Shown here piece after piece: positions 57,283-64,000 of a DNA stretch of 64,000 bases. Source of the DNA: CAVRUH01 sp963822595. Its GTDB lineage: Bacteria; Chlamydiota; Chlamydiia; Chlamydiales; Waddliaceae. Every line of letters starts with the position of its first letter. The first letter of the stretch is position 1. The notes beneath the pieces were generated by a model that worked only from the letters and a program-made list of their open reading frames with translations, ran no database searches and had not been told where the DNA came from. A program made the translations under genes and the position numbers. The stretch covers positions 744,001 to 808,000 of the forward strand of contig CAWGIG010000001.1 of the NCBI GenBank assembly GCA_963822595.1. The letters run 5' to 3'.

Positions 57283-58029
57283 TTATACTTCTTCCATCGC
57301 CATATGCATGTGCTGTATCTTCTTCGGATGGTTGGTAATAATTCCCTGTATGCCATCGTCGAGAAATCTTTTTGCAGTATCTTTGTCGTCAACGGTCCAA
57401 ACCCACACTTCTTTTCCCTCGCTTCTGAGAAAATGAATGAGTTCCCGGGTCGCTAAATTGTAACGTAGGGCAAAATACTTGGAACGTGTTTTCTTTAAAA
57501 AAACTTCCAAATCTTCAGGATACTTCACTATCGCAATAAATTCTTTTTCGGGAAGATGGTCTTGAAGCCATATGTTGATATCGGGACTCAAACTCCCTAT
57601 TAGAAGAGGAGAATGGTCTTTCAGAATATCCGCGGCAATTCTTGCCATCCAGTCTTCGTTAAAAGTATCCTTCTTGATTTCGATCATTGAACCAACTTTA
57701 CCTTTGGGCATCGCTAAAAAGTCTTTAAGGGTTAGAATACGTTGATCATTATATTTCTCATCGAACCAGGAACCTGAATCCAATTTCTTAAGAAATTCCC
57801 ATTTAAGCGAATTCACTTCGCAGACTTCACAGTCGGCAAGAATTCGATGTATCGTACTATCATGCATGATCACCGGCACGAGATCTTTTGTGAGCTGGAC
57901 ATCGCATTCAATAAAATCGACATTTAAATTAATTGCCTGTTGAAAAGCTGCTAATGTATTGTCAGGAGCTTGCGAAGAATTACCTCGATGTGCAATCACT
58001 TTGAAGTGGGGATGAGATGCCTCTACCAT
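57283..58029 (-). CDS. ugpQ: Glycerophosphodiester phosphodiesterase
   Basis: A 248-aa product from the ATG at 58029, chosen because an AGG site precedes it and because a longer frame would overlap glpD. The TIM-barrel signature is intact: VIAHRGNSSQAPDNTLAAFQ (HR, then E/N), VDFIECDVQLTKDLVPVIMH (E, D) and MHDSTIHR. It cleaves glycerophosphodiesters, such as deacylated host phospholipids, into glycerol-3-phosphate and alcohol. Its product is the substrate of the divergent glpD. Confidence 0.93.
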   Translation of the reverse strand: MVEASHPHFKVIAHRGNSSQAPDNTLAAFQQAINLNVDFIECDVQLTKDLVPVIMHDSTIHRILADCEVCEVNSLKWEFLKKLDSGSWFDEKYNDQRILTLKDFLAMPKGKVGSMIEIKKDTFNEDWMARIAADILKDHSPLLIGSLSPDINIWLQDHLPEKEFIAIVKYPEDLEVFLKKTRSKYFALRYNLATRELIHFLRSEGKEVWVWTVDDKDTAKRFLDDGIQGIITNHPKKIQHMHMAMEEV

Positions 58030-58059
58030 AAAAAACCTAATTAGTTCTAAACATATAAT

Positions 58060-59595
58060 ATGACACATGCTAGAGAAAAACAATTACAAAGTCTACAAAA
58101 TGAAACTTTCGATATCCTCATCATAGGTGGGGGTGCGACTGGTTCAGGCATAGCCCTTGATGCTGCCTTGCGCGGATACAAAGTCGCCCTCGTCGAAGCC
58201 GAAGACTTCGGATCCGGAACATCAAGTCGCTCCACGAAGCTCCTCCATGGTGGCGTGAGATACCTCGAAGATGCGATTAAACACTTTAATATCAAAGAGT
58301 TCAATCTTGTTCGCGAAGCCCTTCATGAACGCTCTACCATCTTAAAAATAGCTCCCTACCTCTCTAAGTGGCTCCCCATATTTATTCCTGCCTACAGCTC
58401 TTGGCAGAAAGGGTACTATGGAATAGGAATGAAGCTCTATGATTTCATCTCCGGAAAACACTCCCTAAAAAAAAGTCACTCTATCTCAAAAAATGAAGCC
58501 CTCAAATTATTTCCCAAACTCAAATCGAAAGGTCTAACAGGCGGCATCATCTACTATGACGGACAATTTGATGATGCTCGGTTGAATGTCACCCTCATTC
58601 TAACAGCGATTTCCCATGGAGCATCGATTGCAAATTACGTTTCTGTCACCCAATTAAACAAAAGGAGCGATAAAATTGTCTCGGCAACAGTAAAAGACCA
58701 CTTCACGGGCAAAGAATGGGAAATAAAGGCCAAGGTATTCATTAATGCGACAGGACCTTTTGTCGATGAAATCCGTCAGTTAGACGACCCTCAAGCTTCT
58801 CCGATTGTAAAAGCAAGTGCGGGAACGCACATTCTTTTGGACAGAAAGTACAGCCCGAACGATACGGGGCTTCTCATTCCGAAGACATCGGATGGCAGGG
58901 TTCTTTTTATGCTGCCTTGGGAGGGTAGCACTCTCGTGGGCACTACAGACGTTCCTTCAAAACCTTCGCACAATCCGCAGCCATCGGAAAATGAAATCCA
59001 ATACATTATCGATCATCTTAACAAGTATTTGGATCAGCCGATTACTAAAGAAGAAATCAAATCGAGCTGGTGCGGGATTCGACCCCTGGTTCGCGAGGAT
59101 AAGGTCAAGGGCACTTCCCACCTATTAAGGGATTACAAATTATTGACTTCTGAATCGAAGTTATATTCAATCGTGGGTGGCAAGTGGACCTCCTACCGCA
59201 AGATGGCATCTGATCTTTTAGATACGATAATTGAAAAGGGTGATCTCCCTAAAAAGGGACCATGTATGACGGAAAGTACAATGTTGATTGGAGGAAATCA
59301 CGAATTCACCTTTAATATTTATGATTTTGAATCGGATGTGATCGGGCATTTGATACGATCCTATGGAGACCAATCGAACGAAGTGGTAAGAATAGCACAA
59401 AACGGCTATGAAAAAAGGCTAGCAGAGGGTTACCCGTATATTGAAGCAGAGGTCATCTATGCTATTGAAAACGAATATGCCTGCACTGAAATGGATATAT
59501 TATCGAGAAGAACGAGACTCTACACTCTAGATCAAAAGGCTGCAGAACAAGCCCTGCCGCGTGTATCCGAAATCCTGCAAGCGAAAAAATTGTAG
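58060..59595 (+). CDS. glpD: Glycerol-3-phosphate dehydrogenase (quinone)
   Basis: A 511-aa flavoprotein. FAD motif DILIIGGGATGSGIALDAAL, then EAEDFGSGTSSRSTKLLHGG-VRYL typical of the FAD-dependent GlpD family, FINATGPFVDEIRQLD, and GIRPLVREDKVKGTSHLLRD. Oxidises glycerol-3-phosphate to dihydroxyacetone phosphate and reduces quinone. Divergent from the glycerophosphodiesterase with only 30 bp between the starts, so their promoters overlap the genes or each other. Confidence 0.95.
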   Translation: MTHAREKQLQSLQNETFDILIIGGGATGSGIALDAALRGYKVALVEAEDFGSGTSSRSTKLLHGGVRYLEDAIKHFNIKEFNLVREALHERSTILKIAPYLSKWLPIFIPAYSSWQKGYYGIGMKLYDFISGKHSLKKSHSISKNEALKLFPKLKSKGLTGGIIYYDGQFDDARLNVTLILTAISHGASIANYVSVTQLNKRSDKIVSATVKDHFTGKEWEIKAKVFINATGPFVDEIRQLDDPQASPIVKASAGTHILLDRKYSPNDTGLLIPKTSDGRVLFMLPWEGSTLVGTTDVPSKPSHNPQPSENEIQYIIDHLNKYLDQPITKEEIKSSWCGIRPLVREDKVKGTSHLLRDYKLLTSESKLYSIVGGKWTSYRKMASDLLDTIIEKGDLPKKGPCMTESTMLIGGNHEFTFNIYDFESDVIGHLIRSYGDQSNEVVRIAQNGYEKRLAEGYPYIEAEVIYAIENEYACTEMDILSRRTRLYTLDQKAAEQALPRVSEILQAKKL

Positions 59596-59604
59596 TAAAG
59601 CCAC

Positions 59605-59951
59605 AGTAACGCTGGGGCTGAAAGCCGGGCTTTTGATAGTGAGCGAAGCGCAATGTCATCAACTTAAAGAATAGTTTATCATTTCATGAGGGCTGAAAGC
59701 CTGCCTTTTGAAAGCCCAGGCAGAGCGAAGCGAAGGCCTGGGTGCAGGGTGAAAAAATGAAAAAGCCCTGCAAGGGCGCCACATCCATTTTTGCATAGAC
59801 ATCTTTTCACCGGAATGAGTCGCCCTTGAAGGGCTCTGACTTTTTATATCGACGTCACCCAGGCCTTCGCTTTGCTCTGCCTGGGCTATCAAAAGGCAGG
59901 CTTTCAGCCCTCATGAAAATGATAAACTATTCTTTAAGTTGATGACATTCC
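59605..59951. repeat. Complete family C inverted repeat
   Basis: A 301-bp element at 59651-59951 with arms AATGTCATCAACTTAAAGAA...TAGTTTATCATTTCATGAGG and the inverted form at ~59905-59951 (ATAAACTATTCTTTAAGTTG, ATGACATT). Inside are CCCAGGCAGAGCGAAGCGAA/TTCGCTTTGCTCTGCCTGGG and a hairpin AAAGCCCTGCAAGGGCG/CGCCCTTGAAGGGCT. A partial extra block (59605-59650) precedes it, as in the copy at 12025. It lies at the convergent ends of glpD and sctT. Confidence 0.93.
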
Positions 59952-59953
59952 CC

Positions 59954-60805
59954 TTAGGGGTGAGGTAAAGGAGGCTTTAGCATAAGAATAACTTCGTTGA
60001 TGTAGCTCAACCAGCTATTTGTTTCAACAACAGTCTGTTCTACGTAGGCTTTCCAGCCTAGGACGATTACCGTCAAAGCAAGCAAGGACTTTAATGGCAT
60101 CCCTAGAAAGGTAATCTGCACCTGAGGTGCTAATCGGTTAGCTATCCCAAGGAAAACGTCGGTCATTAAAATAATAATCAACGCCGGAGCAGCTAATTGA
60201 GTAAATATCCTCGTAGTTTTAGCTAGCAGCTGAATAGCCGATTCCCAAAAGGATGAATTTTTTGCAAAAAATGCCGGATTGATAAATGCATCCGGAGGAA
60301 CAATCTCATAAGATTTCATGATTGCATCCAAAACGACAAATGGACCGTCAATCAGGAAAAAAACGTAAATCAAAACGAAATTAAACAATGTTCCGAGGGG
60401 AGAAGATTGGTTTTGAATCGTTGGATCATTCACCATTAAGCTAGCACCACCCCGCTGATGGTCGATAAGGATTCCGGAGCTTTGGACTATAATAAAGGGA
60501 ATACTTACAAAAGTACCTATGATAAAGCCAATACATAACTCCTTGGCAAACAATACCAAAGTCAATGAGCTGTATTCTAATTTTGTCGTCGATACATCTA
60601 AAAGAAGAGGAAGAAATACGGCAAATAGGCTAATCGCAAAAGTTACTTTCACAGGATTGGGAAGGATTCGAGATCCAAAGAAGGGAGATAGGGCGATAAT
60701 TGGTAGCATTCTTGCTAAAAAAAGAAACAAAAGAGTGATTGGACCAGCTACGTTGTCTGCTGACAATGCACTACTCAAGAACATGGTAACGTAGCTATCA
60801 TACAT
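59954..60805 (-). CDS. sctT: Type III secretion export apparatus protein SctT
   Basis: A 283-aa membrane protein (FliR/SpaR/YscT family) from the ATG at 60805, two bases after the sctS stop; an in-frame start 24 bp upstream would overlap sctS. It has LARMLPIIALSPFFGSRILP, SGILIDHQRGGASLMVNDPT, SSPLGTLFNFVLIYVFFL and ALIIILMTDVFLGIANRLAP. SctT with SctR and SctS makes the export gate in the inner membrane. It is the last gene of the cluster and is followed by a repeat. Confidence 0.95.
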   Translation of the reverse strand: MYDSYVTMFLSSALSADNVAGPITLLFLFLARMLPIIALSPFFGSRILPNPVKVTFAISLFAVFLPLLLDVSTTKLEYSSLTLVLFAKELCIGFIIGTFVSIPFIIVQSSGILIDHQRGGASLMVNDPTIQNQSSPLGTLFNFVLIYVFFLIDGPFVVLDAIMKSYEIVPPDAFINPAFFAKNSSFWESAIQLLAKTTRIFTQLAAPALIIILMTDVFLGIANRLAPQVQITFLGMPLKSLLALTVIVLGWKAYVEQTVVETNSWLSYINEVILMLKPPLPHP

Positions 60806-60807
60806 AG

Positions 60808-61086
60808 TTAGGTCTGCGCAAGACTCCACTTAGCAAAATTTTGAAATATATTTAGAGCGAAGGTCATGATTTGGGCTCCTAACCATCCTCCCAAGTACAT
60901 CAACACCAACGTCACCGCAACTAATTTAATCGTGAAAGACAGAGTTTGTTCTTGAATTTGAGTTGCCGCCTGAAAAATGGCAACCAATAATCCAAAAAAC
61001 ATACTGATCAAAATTGGCGGCGCAGAAAGGATTAATATCAGCAACATCCCTTGATAAGCCAATTGAATGACATGACTTTGAAACAT
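60808..61086 (-). CDS. sctS: Type III secretion export apparatus protein SctS
   Basis: A 92-aa protein with two membrane helices, FliQ/YscS family: GMLLILILSAPPILISMFFG and KLVAVTLVLMYLGGWLG, with the QAATQIQEQTLSF loop that is nearly invariant in this family. Part of the R-S-T export gate. Spacing to sctR is 10 bp. Confidence 0.96.
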   Translation of the reverse strand: MFQSHVIQLAYQGMLLILILSAPPILISMFFGLLVAIFQAATQIQEQTLSFTIKLVAVTLVLMYLGGWLGAQIMTFALNIFQNFAKWSLAQT

Positions 61087-61096
61087 AGGAAATCCT

Positions 61097-61945
61097 CTAT
61101 TTAAATGTATTTACTAGCCCTTCAACGAGCAATGTCCAACCATCTAGCATCACAAGCAAGAACAGTTTCAATGGCATCGATATCGTCACAGGGGATAACA
61201 TCATCATCCCCATGGCTAGCAAGACGTTGGAGACCACTAGATCTATCACGAAGAACGGGATATAAATCAACACTCCTATTTCAAAGGCATCCTTTAGCTG
61301 GCTCGTGATAAATGAGGGAACAACAATAATAAAATCATCTGGTTTTAAACCTTCACGGTGCTGTTCCGGAAGAACTTTATAAGACATCCGATAGAATAGC
61401 GCCTGGTGTTTTACAGAGGAGTTTCTTTTTAGGAATTCTCTCAAAGGCTCTTGAGTTTTGGCGGCGATACCGATGATATATGCTGAGGAGCCCGGAGTCA
61501 TAAATGATTCAGGTACAGGAGTGTCTGCCATTGCCTGTTGCGAAACATCATACATCTTTAAAACGGTGGGGTACATGATAAACATCGTGAGCATCACAGC
61601 AACGCCGTTAATAATCTGGTTCGGCGGAGCTTGCTGCACCCCCAGGGCGTTTCGCAGTAGAGAAAGAACAATGACGATTTTCATGAAAGAGGTCAAAATC
61701 ATGACGATGAAAGGAAGAAGAGCGAGCATCGATAGGACGACCGCTTGAGTGAGGAGGTTGGGTCGTTTCGTATTTAAAAAATCATCGAGAGCTTCCGCAG
61801 CAGGTTTAACTACTTTTTGATTGGACTCCGGCGTCGTGGAGACGCTTCTTTGCGGAAATACTTGCTGAGGAGTAATCATGAGTACCCCAAAGATAACCAT
61901 GAGATAGACTACAAATTTTATTCTCGAAAAACGTGCCAGATGCAT
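61097..61945 (-). CDS. sctR: Type III secretion export apparatus protein SctR
   Basis: A 282-aa FliP/YscR family protein. Four helices with VVLSMLALLPFIVMILTSFM, RNALGVQQAPPNQIINGVAV, EIGVLIYIPFFVIDLVVSNV and MMMLSPVTISMPLKLFLLVM (the P-V-x-I-S-x-P-x-K-L motif). Unlike enteric homologues it has an N-terminal extension of ~65 residues with a hydrophobic signal-like segment, a feature of chlamydial SctR. Pentameric core of the export gate. Confidence 0.96.
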   Translation of the reverse strand: MHLARFSRIKFVVYLMVIFGVLMITPQQVFPQRSVSTTPESNQKVVKPAAEALDDFLNTKRPNLLTQAVVLSMLALLPFIVMILTSFMKIVIVLSLLRNALGVQQAPPNQIINGVAVMLTMFIMYPTVLKMYDVSQQAMADTPVPESFMTPGSSAYIIGIAAKTQEPLREFLKRNSSVKHQALFYRMSYKVLPEQHREGLKPDDFIIVVPSFITSQLKDAFEIGVLIYIPFFVIDLVVSNVLLAMGMMMLSPVTISMPLKLFLLVMLDGWTLLVEGLVNTFK

Positions 61946-61954
61946 TTCAATATC

Positions 61955-62602
61955 CTATTTTCCAGTTTTTGGGGACTTTTCCATGAGTTTTTGGAAGGCA
62001 TTTTCAAGAACCATCCATTGATTTTCTAGCTGGGCATTAATGATGCCCGCTTCTGTCTCAATAACACAGCCACCTTCTTTGATATCCTCTCGGGGTCTTA
62101 CTGAAAGAACTTCCAGATGTTCAAAAACTCCCTGAAGTTTTTTCTTATGGCTTTGAATGACTTCCAATTCCTTTGGATTCACCCAAATAGTAATTCTTTT
62201 GTGCTGCGAAACTCCTTTTAGAGACGTGGCAACAATATCTACTATTGCAGAATCCGAAGTCTCTAGCTCTCTACCCAGAATTTTTTTGGCAGCTTTCAAA
62301 GCAATCGGAACGACTGTTTTTTCCATTTCCTTTTTGACCAAGGCAATTTCCGCCTCAAGGGATGTTACGGCATTCGCCCATTCGGAAAATCCTTGTTCAT
62401 AGCCCTCTTTCTTTGCCTGCTCCTTTAATTGATCGCACTCTATTGCTACCTCTTCCTTGTATTTTTCAACATCTTTTTTGGCTTCATCAATAACCCCTTT
62501 TGCGTCCAAAAGCTTAGTGTAGGAAGCCTCAGGTATCACTTTTGTTCCCGCTGCCGGGATAATTTCCTGCCCATGAATTAATGAAAAAAACTTCTTGCTC
62601 AC
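61955..62602 (-). CDS. sctL: Type III secretion stator protein SctL
   Basis: A 215-aa helical cytoplasmic protein of the FliH/YscL family. A coiled-coil N-terminal half (GVIDEAKKDVEKYKEEVAIE) precedes a C-terminal domain with KAAKKILGRELETSDSAIVD, WVNPKELEVIQSHKKKL and EDIKEGGCVIETEAGIINAQ, the usual end of these proteins. It holds the ATPase (SctN) to the sorting platform. Position between the CT560-like gene and sctR matches chlamydial order. Confidence 0.93.
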   Translation of the reverse strand: MSKKFFSLIHGQEIIPAAGTKVIPEASYTKLLDAKGVIDEAKKDVEKYKEEVAIECDQLKEQAKKEGYEQGFSEWANAVTSLEAEIALVKKEMEKTVVPIALKAAKKILGRELETSDSAIVDIVATSLKGVSQHKRITIWVNPKELEVIQSHKKKLQGVFEHLEVLSVRPREDIKEGGCVIETEAGIINAQLENQWMVLENAFQKLMEKSPKTGK

Positions 62603-62605
62603 ATT

Positions 62606-63457
62606 TTATCCTTTAAAAAATTTAATTACATTTAAAACTTGAATTGTGACGGTTTGGGTCACGCCGGGAATTGCTTCTTTGTTTATCTGCTTCAATAAAT
62701 AATTGCCCCGACCGACGTCCAATGCGTGGACGATATGCCAGATAAAATCTTGCGGTTTCCCTGACAAGGCATATCCAAGCCGCGTCATTCCTCGTTTATA
62801 AAGAATGGCATTCAGTTTATCGTGATCCCCATCCCACTGTTCCAAATTTAGCTTCGGGGTGACTAATTTTTCTCTTAAATGGAGACATTGGCGTAAAAAC
62901 TCATGTTTTTTTGGAGTCAACGTTTCATAAATCTGTTTTAATTTATTTCTATCCACGATACGTTTTACTTCATCGGCAAGATCATATATTCCTAAAAAAT
63001 CGATCAAATCAACGATTTCCGATTTCTTAAGTTTTGACAATACAGTTAATGAACTCTCGGGCAAATATTCGAAAGGGGTCACATCTTCCAACTGAAGTTT
63101 GTCTAAAAACTGGTTAAACAAAAACTCTTGAAAGGGGGGTGCCGCTTTCTCTGTGGAAATATTTTGTTTGAGAAAATCCTTTAATTTTAAAGCCATAGGT
63201 TCCGGCAGAAGGGATAAAACCAAGGGAATTTTGTCGTTTGGGATATTTGAAATATTTGAAGTGAGCCATGAGTAATGAATCTTTTCTAACTTCTCACGTG
63301 GACTTTGCATGGCAGGGGCTAGATCGGAGCTCGATATTTTTTGCGCGAGGACCATTTGCTGGTCCTCTTGATCCATTCCTTTCAGGATATCATCTTCACG
63401 TCCTTCATGGAAGCGATTGATCAATAATCTGAGCATGATCCAACTTTTTGCTTTCAT
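62606..63457 (-). CDS. CT560-like type III secretion accessory protein, possibly SctK
   Basis: A 283-aa soluble helical protein between sctL and sctJ. In Chlamydia trachomatis the gene in this position is CT560 (yscJ-CT560-yscL-R-S-T). Recognisable segments are PNDKIPLVLSLLPEPMALKL, FLLFNQFLDKL-like and TVLSKLKKSEIVDLIDFLGI. SctK/OrgA proteins in other systems occupy the same place and link the sorting platform; the identity with SctK is inference from order and length. Confidence 0.85.
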   Translation of the reverse strand: MKAKSWIMLRLLINRFHEGREDDILKGMDQEDQQMVLAQKISSSDLAPAMQSPREKLEKIHYSWLTSNISNIPNDKIPLVLSLLPEPMALKLKDFLKQNISTEKAAPPFQEFLFNQFLDKLQLEDVTPFEYLPESSLTVLSKLKKSEIVDLIDFLGIYDLADEVKRIVDRNKLKQIYETLTPKKHEFLRQCLHLREKLVTPKLNLEQWDGDHDKLNAILYKRGMTRLGYALSGKPQDFIWHIVHALDVGRGNYLLKQINKEAIPGVTQTVTIQVLNVIKFFKG

Positions 63458-63466
63458 GCATTAGCC

Positions 63467-64000
63467 TTAAGTTACATCTTTCTTTTTGTCAGTATGATCT
63501 TCGTCTTCGTCCTCATCCTCTTCTTCATCTTCAGTAGTTTCTTCAGTTTCCTCTGTTTCTTCAGGTGTTTTTTCTGATTCCATTCCACTTCCTTCAAGCG
63601 GTTGAAGATGGAACAATGACGCCATCCCGCCGTGGCTTTTCAATATAGGGTAGATTTTCCAGCTCACCCATATCAAAGAAACTAAGAGGAGGAGAGTGAA
63701 GAAAATGAATGAGAAAAAGATGATGCGGAATCGGGTGACTGATTCTTGAGCGATAATGAGGGACCAAATACTGACGAAATTCTTTTCCTGTTCGCCAACA
63801 GTTCCCATACCTGTGATTTCTCCAAACCTTGCTCTATCGGCTATAACAGTTACATTATCAATATCCAATCCGGTAACGCTAGCAGCAACGAGTCTTTTGA
63901 TTTTGGTGATCAGCTGGGAATTAGGGTCATCTAGAACACCGGAGTGTTTTACATAAACCGCAGCAGTAATATCACCTTTTTTCTTTCCGGGATTTAGCGG
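63467..64000 (-). CDS. sctJ: Type III secretion inner-membrane ring lipoprotein SctJ, 5' part missing
   Basis: The frame is open from the right edge, so the lipobox and first ring domain are outside the window. Visible: the end of the second ring-building domain (AAVYVKHSGVLDDPNSQLIT, KRLVAASVTGLDIDNVTVIA), then a membrane helix (IIFFSFIFFTLLLLVSLIWV) and a long acidic tail (EEDEDEDEDHTDKKKDVT). This is the FliF/YscJ family layout. A TTG near 63868 is internal, not a start. It begins the chlamydial sctJ-T block. Confidence 0.95.
   Translation of the reverse strand, partial: PLNPGKKKGDITAAVYVKHSGVLDDPNSQLITKIKRLVAASVTGLDIDNVTVIADRARFGEITGMGTVGEQEKNFVSIWSLIIAQESVTRFRIIFFSFIFFTLLLLVSLIWVSWKIYPILKSHGGMASLFHLQPLEGSGMESEKTPEETEETEETTEDEEEDEDEDEDHTDKKKDVT

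Noticed and set aside
63467..63868. 133-aa ORF starting at a TTG as a separate gene
   Set aside because: The frame is open beyond that codon to the window edge and continues into sctJ; the TTG is internal.

Overview
The window is a stretch of a chlamydial chromosome, most likely from an environmental (amoeba- or arthropod-associated) lineage rather than from Chlamydiaceae. The evidence is a type III secretion block in the chlamydial order sctJ, CT560-like, sctL, sctR, sctS, sctT; a topoisomerase I that ends in a SWIB domain; the chlamydial form of NqrF; and the mnmE-nth neighbourhood. It also holds many genes that Chlamydiaceae lack (a Bat/MoxR operon, a group II intron, a caspase-like protein, lipase maturation factor, purple acid phosphatase, complete glycine cleavage P1/P2). 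Base composition looks like roughly 40% GC by eye. I cannot name the species. The 23S gene shows no large intervening sequence.

Layout. 0-3.4 kb: secreted proteins (a truncated protein, a zinc-phospholipase-C-like protein, a family-92-type glycosyltransferase and a glycosidase-like beta-propeller). 3.6-10.3 kb: minus-strand operon moxR, DUF58, DUF4381, batA, batB/C, batD. 10.4-12 kb: an Inc-like small membrane protein, an acidic protein and the biotin transporter BioY. 12.0-14.4 kb: a group II intron with its reverse transcriptase, embedded in intergenic repeats. 14.4-24.9 kb: glycine cleavage system (gcvT, gcvH, gcvPA, frameshifted gcvPB), lipoate ligase, a SurA/PpiD-like chaperone, a caspase-like secreted protein and a lipoprotein. 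25-33.7 kb: ankyrin-like protein, ParB, TPR-like membrane protein, a heavily structured intergenic RNA candidate, dprA, a frameshifted topA-SWIB and a glycosyltransferase. 33.9-39.3 kb: rRNA operon on the minus strand (16S, 23S, two tandem 5S). 39.5-49.1 kb: membrane protein, Gly/His-rich protein, efp-epmA, a beta-propeller-like large protein, lipase maturation factor, nadE, nqrF. 49.2-53.9 kb: purple acid phosphatase and sdhCAB. 54.1-59.6 kb: mnmE, nth, pgeF, a glycerophosphodiesterase and glpD. 59.9-64 kb: type III secretion export apparatus, stalk/stator and inner ring genes.

How the genes fit together. NqrF, SdhCAB and GlpD feed electrons to quinone. The glycerophosphodiesterase makes glycerol-3-phosphate for GlpD. 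LplA can lipoylate GcvH of the glycine cleavage system. BioY and LplA point to uptake of host cofactors. EF-P has the lysine that EpmA, encoded next to it, modifies.

The most unusual features are (1) several families of large intergenic inverted repeats, about 13 elements in 64 kb, one of which forms the 3' end of nth; (2) a roughly 550-nt region (about 27,710-28,260) full of nested helices, with two tiny ORFs, one of which has a ribosome binding site complementary to ten bases of the 16S 3' end, ending in a 61-codon ORF and a strong terminator; (3) two single-base frameshifts in conserved genes (gcvPB, topA); (4) a duplicated 5S plus terminator unit; (5) the intron lying directly beside a large palindrome.
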